A stretch of 64,000 nt of DNA from Andeanibacterium fulvum (GTDB lineage Bacteria; Pseudomonadota; Alphaproteobacteria; Sphingomonadales; Sphingomonadaceae), in NCBI RefSeq assembly GCF_037154085.1, contig NZ_JBANRM010000004.1:124001-188000 (forward strand). Direction: 5' to 3'. Below, in pieces: positions 36,999 through 44,970 of this stretch (within the stretch, counting starts at the first letter, position 1; each line of letters starts with the position of its first letter). The translations under genes and the position numbers were made by a program. The notes beneath the pieces are model-generated. The model ran no database searches, was not told where the DNA came from, and saw only the letters and a list, made by a program, of their open reading frames with translations.

Positions 36999-37052
36999 TA
37001 GTGCACTGTCACCGTAATCCCGAATTCTACCCGGAATTCTAGTGCACTGTCA
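36999..37052. repeat. Pair of 13-bp direct repeats TAGTGCACTGTCA
   Basis: TAGTGCACTGTCA occurs at 36999-37011 and 37040-37052, separated by a stretch with two GAATTCTA copies. The second overlaps the stop of the small gene at 37050. They mark the junction between the RAYT remnant and the low-GC toxin-like region and may be element ends or target-site scars. Confidence 0.6.
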
Positions 37053-37400
37053 GCGCAGTTTCTCAAGCTCAAAGAACTTCGGTATCATTCCAATAAGAAT
37101 TCCAGCGTGCTCCACCATATTTGAAGAACCTGGGGTATTTTTTATATGATATGAAACATCCTCTAAAGAATGCGAATCCCCAACAAATGGATATATTTTG
37201 CTTAGAACATCAATGCGCTCACCAGACTTATATATACACGAAAGACTTATTCCTTCAGTAAAATGATATTTCAATGAAAATATCCGCCCCATCTTCTCGA
37301 AGATCAATTCGAGAAAGCCACTCCGAGCTTCTTCACTAATAACCTTGCCGCCAGCTTTGGCGACAAGTTCTGCAATCTTGGAGAATGTCTTTGACGTCAT
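37050..37400 (-). CDS. Hypothetical protein, candidate immunity protein
   Basis: A 116-residue protein with no recognised family, from a clearly AT-richer stretch than its neighbours. The sequence is mixed alpha/beta in character (SGFLELIFEKMGRIFSLKYHF, GISLSCIYKSGERIDVL) without membrane segments or signal. It starts 9 bases after the end of the toxin-like gene on the same strand, and its size and position are those of an immunity gene for a contact-dependent or secreted toxin. Function is inferred from position only. Confidence 0.55.
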   Translation of the reverse strand: MTSKTFSKIAELVAKAGGKVISEEARSGFLELIFEKMGRIFSLKYHFTEGISLSCIYKSGERIDVLSKIYPFVGDSHSLEDVSYHIKNTPGSSNMVEHAGILIGMIPKFFELEKLR

Positions 37401-37409
37401 CGGGGCTAT

Positions 37410-38518
37410 CTATCTTTTTACGTAGCTCGATCCACGTAGAACGTATCCATATTGATCCAAATTCGATTCTATGAACCTAATCTCACGTGCCGTGAACGAG
37501 TTTAGATTTCTTGCTGCATGCTCCAAACCCTCTGATGTAATATCAATTCGAGCGATGCCTCCCCGCATTTGTTGACGCAGAACCGATTCATTGACTTGCC
37601 AGGCCTTGGCATCTGCGAAATCCACCCCCCATACGCTTCCAACCGGCGGAAGAAATCATTAGGAGTTTCATACCAAACCCCGCCGTTTTGCATGGCTTCT
37701 TGAATGTAGCCGGGATGCCTTCCAAGGACAAGCCTATCCCCAGAACCATGCATGGACATGCTCGCCAATTCATCCGCCAGACGCGCCGCGTCATCACCTT
37801 CGGCGACCATAAATTCGTCAAGCTTGCGGTAGAATATCTCTGCAAAGTCATCGGTGTGCCGTGCGATTGCTTCTACCGCATCGTCGCTATTTCTGATGCC
37901 TGCTTCGCCGAGCCCCTCAACACCTTCTCTCAAGCCATGCTTTGCCAAGCTCCGCGGATCACCAATGCTGATGACGAATCCGGCCCACTCACCAGCAGCG
38001 AAATCAGTATTCTCCTCTCTAATTCGAGCAATATGCCCATCAGATTCAAAGAGTTCAGCTCCAGTTACCTCCGTGACAACTCCCGCAGCAAATGCCGTGT
38101 TTTCATTTGTGTAAAACTCGCCAATTGCCCTCTGCTTAATTGTAGCTCTCACCTCGTACACAAAGTTGATCTCTCGATTTCCCACGATCCGACCGTCATC
38201 GGTCAGGTTGCTTTTCATGGCATTGAGCAGAGGATCCCAGGCGGATGCGTTGGGATTTAGGCCTGTAAATCCAGGCATTTGGTCTGCATATTTGCGATGT
38301 AAGGGAACAATCACTCCCGAAAGGAATTGTTCAGCACTCATATCCCGATTGTTGAACACGCCTTGATAGGCGTCGGTGACCATGTCTGCGGGCCAAGCGA
38401 GCAATCGAGTTTCGTCTTCCCAACCGCCGATATCATTCTGGGATCCGCCGGCTGATCGACTCTGAGCATCTGGGCTCCTTGGCGCGTCTCCAGCCGCCGC
38501 AGCCTGCTCCAAGCGCAA
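37410..38518 (-). pseudogene. Toxin-like gene (polymorphic toxin C-terminus), frameshifted
   Basis: The first frame (38518 down to about 37625) encodes about 298 residues with TDDGRIVGNREINFVYEVRA, HGLREGVEGLGEAGIRN and YIQEAMQNGGVWYETPNDFF. It then drifts into an unrelated tail. The frame that continues sensibly is shifted at a run of six G (37625-37630 on the plus strand, as C): VDFADAKAWQVNESVLRQQ through YVLRGSSYVKR, ending at 37410. One extra G would restore a single open frame of about 369 residues. The first codon is TTG and no signal or transport domain precedes it, so the 5-prime part may also be lost. The family is not certain. The last 90 residues resemble the cargo domains of CDI/MafB-type toxins, based on arrangement. 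Confidence 0.55.
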
Positions 38519-38589
38519 CGGCCTGGTCGAGAACGTGCGCCTGTCGCTACGCCCTACCCTCGCCTACCCAAAAGGCCCGGCGCATCTGA

Positions 38590-38602
38590 TCTGACAGCGC
38601 CG
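38590..38602. repeat. Dispersed scar motif TCTGACAGCGCCG
   Basis: The same 13-mer is at 40300-40312 and a variant (TCTGACAGCACC) at 52920-52931. It marks the left border of the intact housekeeping block and the end of the toxin-like region. Confidence 0.5.
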
Positions 38603-38668
38603 ACGCAGCCTATCCGGCAGCGGCATGAGCCTGAAGACATAGCCGCAATCGAGCGATATGAGCTCCAG

Positions 38669-39217
38669 ATGGCCCGGCTGCTTCTGTTCAACAAACCCTT
38701 CGGGGTCTTGTCGCAATTCACCGACCGCGGATCGCCAACGGTTCGCTCGACATTGTCGGACTTCATTGCGGTGAAGGGCGTCTATCCCGCTGGGAGGCTC
38801 GATCGGGACAGTGAGGGCCTGCTGCTGCTATGCGATGACGGGCGGCTGCAGGCGCGAATTGCCGATCCACGCTTTAAGCTGCCCAAGACTTACCTTGTGC
38901 AGGTCGAAGGCGATCCACAGGAACTGGAGCTGGAGCGCTTGCGGAAGGGCGTCCGGCTCAAAGATGGCATGACCCTGCCGGCCGAAGTTGCGCGCATTGA
39001 CGAGCCGGACCTGTGGCCGCGCGATACGCCGATACGCCAGCGCAAGTCCATTCCCGACAGCTGGCTGAAAATCACCATCCGCGAAGGGCGCAACCGGCAA
39101 GTGCGCCGAATGACGGCGGCGGTCGGCTTGCCCACTCTCAGGCTGGTGCGCTGGTCGATCGGCGACTGGACTGTCGCCGGGATCGCACCGGGCCAGTTCG
39201 AGGATATCTCTGTCTAG
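38669..39217 (+). CDS. rluE: 23S rRNA pseudouridine synthase, RluE type
   Basis: A 182-residue RsuA/RluE-family pseudouridine synthase without an S4 domain. The catalytic motif is AGRLDRDSEGLLLL (Asp in GRLD, near residue 44). The family's specific block DTPIRQRKSIPDSWLKITIREGRNRQVRRMTAAVG near 119-153 matches E. coli RluE, which modifies U2457 of 23S rRNA. It is transcribed toward rlmJ, 74 bases away. This is a core gene, so the catabolic and mobile regions on either side are insertions around chromosomal housekeeping genes. Confidence 0.9.
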   Translation: MARLLLFNKPFGVLSQFTDRGSPTVRSTLSDFIAVKGVYPAGRLDRDSEGLLLLCDDGRLQARIADPRFKLPKTYLVQVEGDPQELELERLRKGVRLKDGMTLPAEVARIDEPDLWPRDTPIRQRKSIPDSWLKITIREGRNRQVRRMTAAVGLPTLRLVRWSIGDWTVAGIAPGQFEDISV

Positions 39218-39291
39218 GCGAAGTCAACAGCGGGAGGCACCGCTACGCTCTCAATCGTCATCAAGGCAAGTCGTCAGGATTTTACAGCCCA

Positions 39292-40122
39292 ATGAATTAT
39301 CGCCATTCCTTCCATGCCGGCAACAGCGCCGATGTCGTGAAGCATAGCCTGCTGATCGCCCTCGTCCGAGCCTTGCAGCTCAAAGAGAGCGCGCTGACCC
39401 TGATCGACACTCATGCCGGCTGCGGGCTGTACGACCTTTACGGCGATGAGGCCCAACGCACCGGCGAGTCCATGCAGGGCGTGCTGCGGGCCTTTGCCGA
39501 CACGAACCCCTTGCTGGACCATTACCGCGCCGCCGTAGAGGCGGTGAATGTCGGGGCCGAGCCGCACCTCTACCCCGGCTCGCCGCAGATTCTGGCGCAG
39601 CTTCTGCGCCCGCAGGATTCCCTGATCCTCAACGAAAAACATCCCGAGGACGCCTACGCCCTGCGCGGCGTGATGCGCGGCACACCCGCTGCCGTGCATG
39701 AGCGCGACGCCTACGAGCTTTGGCTGGCGATGGTGCCGCCCCGAACGCCTCGCGGCGTGGTGGTGGTCGACCCGCCATACGAGCAGACGGACGAACGCGC
39801 GCGCATCACGGCCACCCTGGCCGCCGCTCACCGCAAATGGGCTCATGGCGTGACGGTGATCTGGTATCCACTGAAGGAGCGCCCCACTCATGCGCAGTGG
39901 AAGCACAAGTTGCGCAGGCTCGGCATCCCGAAATTCCTGTGCGTGGAGCATTGGTTGTACGACAGCGATCAGCCCGGCATCTATAACGGCGCGGGCCTAT
40001 TCATCGTCAACCCGCCCTACGCCTTCACCCAGGCGCTGCCGCCTATGCTGGAGGCCCTGCGCGCCGCGCTGGCGCCGGAAGGGCATAGGGGCGAGATCAC
40101 AGCCGATTGGTTGGGCGATTAA
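39292..40122 (+). CDS. rlmJ: 23S rRNA (adenine2030-N6)-methyltransferase
   Basis: A 276-residue methyltransferase beginning MNYRHSFHAGNSADVVKH, the invariant RlmJ N-terminus. SAM is bound at LTLIDTHAGCGLYDLYG. The N6-adenine catalytic tetrad is DPPY in GVVVVDPPYEQTDERARI near 160. YNGAGLFIVNPPYAF closes the fold. It methylates A2030 of 23S rRNA. The ATG at 39292 is chosen by homology. Confidence 0.93.
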   Translation: MNYRHSFHAGNSADVVKHSLLIALVRALQLKESALTLIDTHAGCGLYDLYGDEAQRTGESMQGVLRAFADTNPLLDHYRAAVEAVNVGAEPHLYPGSPQILAQLLRPQDSLILNEKHPEDAYALRGVMRGTPAAVHERDAYELWLAMVPPRTPRGVVVVDPPYEQTDERARITATLAAAHRKWAHGVTVIWYPLKERPTHAQWKHKLRRLGIPKFLCVEHWLYDSDQPGIYNGAGLFIVNPPYAFTQALPPMLEALRAALAPEGHRGEITADWLGD

Positions 40123-40162
40123 AGAAACCCACCTCATCCCCGCTCCCAAAGGAGGAATTGCC

Positions 40163-40225
40163 ATGCCGCAGGTTGCCAACAAATCACCTCGCGAGATTTG
40201 CTCGACGTCGGAGGTTGGCTGGTGA
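40163..40225 (+). other. Possible truncated small gene with strong ribosome site
   Basis: AAAGGAGGAATTGCC precedes ATG 40163, which opens only 20 codons (MPQVANKSPREICSTSEVGW) before TGA. The excellent ribosome site and sudden end suggest a short gene whose 3-prime part was lost when the scar repeat at 40281-40368 arrived. It may also be spurious. Confidence 0.3.
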
Positions 40226-40437
40226 CCAGCGCTGCATTTGCACCACGTTAATAGCGGAACGCTGGTAGGTCCGTTTGGTCTACCAACCGGTGCACTTTGT
40301 CTGACAGCGCCGGCTTCATCCACGCAAGCCGCGCAATTACGCCATTCAGGCTTTGCCACTCAGTCAAGGCGGTTCAGCGTCTCCTTAATGAACTGCAAAG
40401 CTGTACCCTCGTCGGGGGTCTTGTTCGTCTGGCAGAG
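40226..40437. repeat. Dispersed mobile-element scar (copy C)
   Basis: Holds TACCAACCGGTGCACTTTGT (from 40281), TCTGACAGCGCCG (40300-40312) and GCCACTCAGTCAAG (40355-40368), all shared in near-identical form with 52920-53211 and partly with 29224-29302 and 38590. No gene lies here. Confidence 0.6.
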
Positions 40438-40965
40438 CTATCTCGCCCTGTTCCCAGCGCCGGGCAAGGCAAGCCAGATGCTCGCCCCACGTTCCTGGGC
40501 CAGCCTCGTCACGATGGCTTTCCATTCCGCAGGTATGAGCTTCACGTTCAGGTGACGGACCATATCCCGCTCAAGCCGGTTCCAATGGCCGGCGGCCAAA
40601 CGCCCGTTCACCGATCTCTCATCGCTCACCAGATGGAATTCATGGCCCATCTGCCGGGCCAGCCCCTCAAAGATCAGCCGGTCGGAAAACCTCGTTATGC
40701 CCACGAGCGGCACCGATCCCGCCTCCTGGATGATAGCCTGCGCGTTCGTCAGATCGGCTCCGCCCTCAAAAACGCGCAAAGGGGAACTGCCATCGGCGGT
40801 GAGCGCATTCGAGTTACGCGCCAATTTGGCCGCCTCTCGAAGCCGACCATCGATCAGCAATTGCAGATGTGCACGCCCGCCGCGCTGGGCGGCCAGCGCC
40901 GGACCGGCAACAGACCCGGCACCGACGATCAGCCCTGCCTTGAGGAAACTACGCCGACCGATCAC
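40438..40965 (-). CDS. Exported protein of unknown function (Tat signal)
   Basis: A 175-residue protein whose N-terminus (GRRSFLKAGLIVGAGSVAGPALA) is a textbook twin-arginine signal with cleavage near residue 26. The mature part is soluble, with RVFEGGADLTNAQAIIQEAGSVPLVGITRFSDRLIFEG. No family was recognised. GTG 40965 overlaps the cytochrome c stop, so it is co-translated with the flavoprotein/cytochrome pair. A periplasmic partner or maturation factor for that redox pair is a plausible but unproven role. Confidence 0.7.
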   Translation of the reverse strand: MIGRRSFLKAGLIVGAGSVAGPALAAQRGGRAHLQLLIDGRLREAAKLARNSNALTADGSSPLRVFEGGADLTNAQAIIQEAGSVPLVGITRFSDRLIFEGLARQMGHEFHLVSDERSVNGRLAAGHWNRLERDMVRHLNVKLIPAEWKAIVTRLAQERGASIWLALPGAGNRAR

Positions 40966-41342
40966 TTGCCCCGCTCCTGATCGCGCGTCAGGTAAGCTAC
41001 GATCTCTGCCAGCTCCTTTTCCGTCACATCGGCGCGGGTGATCGGAGGCATGGAATTTATGCCGTGCCGCACGACATATTCGACATACTCACCGGGCAGA
41101 TCGTCCCTCTCAGCCAGAAGCGAGCCCTCTTCGCCCAGCCGCAGGCGCAGCATACGTGTGCCCGTGCCGCCCGGCAGGTGACACATGCCGCAATGCTGCA
41201 AATAGGTCGCCTCCGGCCTGGCCGCTTTCGCTGCACTGCCATTGGCCGACACCTGACCGGTTTCGGAAGAGGCTGTGCTGGCCAGGGCCAAGCCTGCAAC
41301 GGCGACAATCCCAAGCGCGACTGCGCGGACGTTCCGGCTCAT
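40962..41342 (-). CDS. c-type cytochrome partner of the flavoprotein
   Basis: A 126-residue periplasmic monohaem cytochrome with signal LGIVAVAGLALASTASS, haem site CGMCH (51-55) and a likely axial Met in INSMPPITRADV. Size and features match the cytochrome subunits (PchC type) of 4-cresol dehydrogenase-like complexes. Its ATG overlaps the flavoprotein stop by 4 bases and its stop overlaps the next gene's GTG, so the three are one translational unit. Confidence 0.87.
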   Translation of the reverse strand: MSRNVRAVALGIVAVAGLALASTASSETGQVSANGSAAKAARPEATYLQHCGMCHLPGGTGTRMLRLRLGEEGSLLAERDDLPGEYVEYVVRHGINSMPPITRADVTEKELAEIVAYLTRDQERGK

Positions 41343-42898
41343 GCCGTCCTCCCATAGGTGAAATTGCTGCCGATCCCGCTCTTGCCGGGCGCGATGATGC
41401 CATTGGGGTCAAGCGCCTGCTTTATCTGGTTGTTTAGCCGGGCCAGGGCGGAATCGTTGTAATCGAACGTGTCGGCGATCTGCTGCATATATTCGACATG
41501 GGTGCGATATTCGGCATAGCCGTTCGCCTTGCTGTCCTTAATCAGGGCGTCGAACAGGCCCCGCGCACGGCTGATCATGTCCTCGTCGTCACGGTCGTAA
41601 ATGATCAGGTTGATGTTGTTGATGTGCCGCTGGCCCATCGAGAACGATGTGTAGTAATCCAGACCGAATTCGTCGAAGCGGCCCTTCATCTCCTTGGCCT
41701 GTGCCAGTGCCAGCGCCCCATCGGGAGGCATGACGGGGGAAAAGCCCATGTGCCCGCCTCTGCCGCCATGCCAATTGACGATGTGCAGTGCCAACACACT
41801 TGGAACACCCCGGGCGGAACTGGCTATCGGCTGCCCCTTCTCCCAGGTCTCCCACTCGATTTCATGTTCGATGCCCGGCCCCAGGGCAGCGGCCATCGCG
41901 TCCATATGTGCACGGACCTTGCCCTCATGCCCGGTCGTGTTCAGCCCGAAGCTCCACCAACCGCAATCGTATTTGTCGATGATCTTCTGCGCGACCGCAT
42001 CCGGCAGTGCCCCCTTGCCCTGGTACCAGTCCTCGCGGCGCGTCAGCACTGCTGCATCGTGGAGATAATTGCCGAAAACGAAATTGTGCTCGATCACGTT
42101 GAGGCGACGCAGTTCCGCCAGCTTGTCGATGGCCCAACCGATATCCTCGAACTTCGGAAGGCGGATCCGCGTCTTGGCCGACATCTGCGGCTCAGGCTGC
42201 AGCCACACCCCAGCCTGAGTGACGATCCCGAAGTTCGACTGGAAGAACAGCTGGTCCCAGGAAGGGCCGAAGCCGAACTTGTAGCAATGCGCGGCCTTGT
42301 TCCCCGCCATCGCGCCCAGCCCTGTCCGCATCATCCCGCCGTCAGGCATGATGACCTCCAGGCCGCAAAGCTGCTCGTAATGATTGCCGTAGGAAGTGTA
42401 GCCAAGGCCGCGCTCCAGCGCATTGCCGATAATGCTGCCCCAGGAATTACCCGGCACCGACATCCACAAGGGGATGCCGTTTTCTTCCAGATAATTGAAC
42501 AGGTCGAAGAAACCGACGCCCGGTTCGATCACGGCATAGGCCTGTTTCGGATCGACATCGATGATCCGGTTCATGCGCGTCATGTCCACGACGATGCTGC
42601 CTGCAATCGCCGGAGATGCAGTGCCATAGCCGAGGTTCTTGCCGCGCGAGACGGGCCACAAGGGAACGCGATGCTCATTGGCCAGCCTGACGATGGCCTG
42701 CACTTCTTCCTTGTTCGCAGGAGCCACCGCGGCCGAAGGGGCGTATTTCTCGCCACTGCCGAAGGCATAGGGATCGGTATAGGTCAGCCGGTCGTTCTCG
42801 GTGGCAAACAGCCATTCATCGCCGACGACACGCCCGAATGCCGCAAGCGCACTGTCGAGCGCAGACTTGCTCAATCCCCTTGGCAGCACAGGTTCCAT
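41339..42898 (-). CDS. FAD-linked oxidase of the vanillyl-alcohol oxidase / 4-cresol dehydrogenase group
   Basis: A 519-residue flavoprotein with a PCMH-type FAD domain (YAPSAAVAPANKEEVQAIVRLA, PVSRGKNLGYG near 100, GNSWGSIIGNALERGLGYT near 160). The C-terminal substrate domain ends DPNGIIAPGKSGI, the standard close of this family. GFSPVMPPDGALALAQAK and FGLDYYTSF align with the region of PchF that carries the covalent-FAD Tyr. Enzymes of this group oxidise 4-alkylphenols such as cresol, eugenol or vanillyl alcohol at the benzylic carbon. AAGGAGG precedes the ATG. With the adjoining cytochrome c it most likely acts as a dehydrogenase. The exact phenol is unknown. Confidence 0.9.
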   Translation of the reverse strand: MEPVLPRGLSKSALDSALAAFGRVVGDEWLFATENDRLTYTDPYAFGSGEKYAPSAAVAPANKEEVQAIVRLANEHRVPLWPVSRGKNLGYGTASPAIAGSIVVDMTRMNRIIDVDPKQAYAVIEPGVGFFDLFNYLEENGIPLWMSVPGNSWGSIIGNALERGLGYTSYGNHYEQLCGLEVIMPDGGMMRTGLGAMAGNKAAHCYKFGFGPSWDQLFFQSNFGIVTQAGVWLQPEPQMSAKTRIRLPKFEDIGWAIDKLAELRRLNVIEHNFVFGNYLHDAAVLTRREDWYQGKGALPDAVAQKIIDKYDCGWWSFGLNTTGHEGKVRAHMDAMAAALGPGIEHEIEWETWEKGQPIASSARGVPSVLALHIVNWHGGRGGHMGFSPVMPPDGALALAQAKEMKGRFDEFGLDYYTSFSMGQRHINNINLIIYDRDDEDMISRARGLFDALIKDSKANGYAEYRTHVEYMQQIADTFDYNDSALARLNNQIKQALDPNGIIAPGKSGIGSNFTYGRTA

Positions 42899-42956
42899 TC
42901 CCTCAATTCCTCCTTGGATTTCACTTTCACGCAGCGCAGCGGCGTTCACCGCATCC

Positions 42957-44093
42957 TCACCGCAAGACTTCCTGAACTTCACGGCCAAAGGGCTTGAGTT
43001 CCGCCTCGCGCCCTTCCCTGATCTTTTCCGCCCAGGCGGCATCCGCCAGCAGCGCCCGGCCGACCGCGACTAGATCGAATTCCCCGGCTTCCAGCCTGCG
43101 GATCAGATCGTCGAGCGCCGCGTGGCGCAGTTGGCCGCGATGGAAGAAATCGCCGGTCAGGCCGACCGACCCCACCGTCATCGATGCCCGCCCGGTCAGC
43201 TTCTTGGCCCAGCCGGCCAGGTTCATTTCGGAAAACTCGAACTCCGGCTCCCAGAAACGGCGCTGCGAACAATGGAACAGGTCCACCCCCGCATCCGCGA
43301 GCGGCCCCAGCCACATTTCCAGTTCCGCCGGTGTTTCGATTGGCCGGGCCGAGTAATCCTGCGCCTTCCACTGGGAAATCCGCATGAAAAGAGGAAACTT
43401 CGGCCCGACCGCGCGGCGCACCGCCCGCATCACTTCGATGCCGAAGCGGGCACGTTCCGCCAGGGTTTCGCCGCCCCATTTGTCGGTGCGGCGATTGGTT
43501 TCCTTCCAGAAGAACTGATCGATCAGGAAGCCGTGGGCACCATGAATCTCGATCGCGTCGAAGCCCATTGCCTTCGCCGTTCCGGCAGCTGTGGCGAATG
43601 CCGCAATCGTGTCTGCGATGTCGTTCTCGCTCATGCCCTGACTTGCCGGAAGCCAGGGATCGTTGATGCCGGACGGGCTTTCTATCGGGCCGGGGCGGAA
43701 ATCCGCATCGCGGTTCCACGCCGATCCGGCGTGCCATAATTGCAGCGCAATCTTGCCGGACGCCGCATGTACGCTGTCGACCACGTCCTGCCAGACAGGG
43801 AGAGCTTCCGAATGGAAAATGGCAAGGTTGGGATCGTTATTGGAGGCCGGGCGCGCAATGCCGGTTGCGCCGGTCATGATCAGCCCCACGCCGCCTTCCA
43901 CGCGGCGCCTGTGATAGGCAGCAAATTCTGCCGGGGGGATGCCAGATGGCGAAACGTATCGCGACATGGGTGACATGACCACGCGATTTGGCAATTCCAG
44001 GCCCTTGATCTTAAAGGGAGCGAACAGCGGTTCCATTTCCGGATTAGTCGCCTTGGCAGTCGAAATTGAGGTCACCATGTTGTCCTGAGGCAT
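42957..44093 (-). CDS. Old yellow enzyme-family NADH:flavin oxidoreductase
   Basis: A 378-residue TIM-barrel FMN protein. It carries the N-terminal LFAPFKIKGLELPNRVVMSPM, QLWHAGSA near 118, and the substrate-binding and proton-donor region EIHGAHGFLIDQFFWKETNRRTDKWGG near 179-205. It closes with FDLVAVGRALLADAAWAEKI. The family reduces activated C=C bonds or removes such compounds reductively. It sits 16 bases after the NTF2-like gene and 58 before the flavoprotein gene, within one operon. Reduction of an alpha,beta-unsaturated carbonyl made from the imported phenolic is a reasonable role. Confidence 0.92.
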   Translation of the reverse strand: MPQDNMVTSISTAKATNPEMEPLFAPFKIKGLELPNRVVMSPMSRYVSPSGIPPAEFAAYHRRRVEGGVGLIMTGATGIARPASNNDPNLAIFHSEALPVWQDVVDSVHAASGKIALQLWHAGSAWNRDADFRPGPIESPSGINDPWLPASQGMSENDIADTIAAFATAAGTAKAMGFDAIEIHGAHGFLIDQFFWKETNRRTDKWGGETLAERARFGIEVMRAVRRAVGPKFPLFMRISQWKAQDYSARPIETPAELEMWLGPLADAGVDLFHCSQRRFWEPEFEFSEMNLAGWAKKLTGRASMTVGSVGLTGDFFHRGQLRHAALDDLIRRLEAGEFDLVAVGRALLADAAWAEKIREGREAELKPFGREVQEVLR

Positions 44094-44109
44094 TGATTTG
44101 TCCTGCTGC

Positions 44110-44970
44110 TCACCACCCGGTGGGCATCAGAAAGGGGCAATTTTCGAAGATGGTTTCGATGGCGGTGATCCGGCCATGGTCGACCTGGAAAGCCTCCATG
44201 ATCAGGATCGAGCGCGGCACGCGCTGGTGCGGTTCGGTCGGGCGTTCTTCCCCACGCCTGAAGCGCCATGAACGGACCGTACCCGGGAAATCGAACCGGG
44301 CCATCGCAAAGGCGATCCCCTGTTCCTCATCCACATAGACGCGGCGCTCCTCGATCGCAGTGCAGTAGCAGAAGAACTGGCAATCGATCTGTTCGGCGAC
44401 CCCCATGGAGTAGAGATCGAAGCCACGGGCTGCCTTGCGCGCGCCATCTTCTGGCTGACATGTCACCGCCTCCCCGCATTCGATGCGGACACAATCGTCG
44501 CGGATGGGAAGCATGGCGGCATCGTCGGCAATGATCGCGTCGAAATAGAGATGCGGCACTCTGGCAAGGAATTCCCTGTCGGGCGGGCAGTCCGGCTTGC
44601 GCAAAATGGGCGATGGGGCGAACATTGCCTCAGGCCGGAACAGCACGCCCCGTCGGCGACAGACCACGGTCTCTATTTCGGTGATCGTCCCGGCTTCCGA
44701 TAGGGCGAGGCGCACCATCAGCACGGCCAGATCGCCACCTTCGCGAACCGCGCAATAGCCTGCCACCTGGCCAAGGCGGACGTCGGCAAACCGGGCGTAG
44801 CACGATCCGACCTGCTCGACCGTGCCCCACAGCCCACTGCCGATGGGCATCGCCTGGCCGCATTCGGTAAACCGCACGCCTTCATCCAAAGGCAGGCTTT
44901 CGGGCCGTCCTTCAGCCAGAGCCCGCAGATAGGCATCAAAGGCGGCGACAAGGGCTTCGCGTGCGATCAT
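44110..44970 (-). CDS. Two-domain NTF2/SnoaL-like protein of unknown role
   Basis: A 286-residue cytosolic protein with two NTF2-like halves. The first is AFDAYLRALAEGRPESLPLDEGVRFTE with YCAVREGGDLAVLMVRLALSEAG. The second is PHLYFDAIIADDAAMLPIRDDCVRIE with FAMARFDFPGTVRSWRF. It resembles uncharacterised proteins found in aromatic and steroid catabolic operons. The start overlaps the stop of the MFS gene (ATGA). A dehydratase, isomerase or binding function is possible from the fold, but no catalytic residues can be named. Confidence 0.7.
   Translation of the reverse strand: MIAREALVAAFDAYLRALAEGRPESLPLDEGVRFTECGQAMPIGSGLWGTVEQVGSCYARFADVRLGQVAGYCAVREGGDLAVLMVRLALSEAGTITEIETVVCRRRGVLFRPEAMFAPSPILRKPDCPPDREFLARVPHLYFDAIIADDAAMLPIRDDCVRIECGEAVTCQPEDGARKAARGFDLYSMGVAEQIDCQFFCYCTAIEERRVYVDEEQGIAFAMARFDFPGTVRSWRFRRGEERPTEPHQRVPRSILIMEAFQVDHGRITAIETIFENCPFLMPTGW

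Noticed and set aside
41498..42997. 499-codon plus-strand frame
   Set aside because: Antisense to the VAO/4-cresol-dehydrogenase-like gene.
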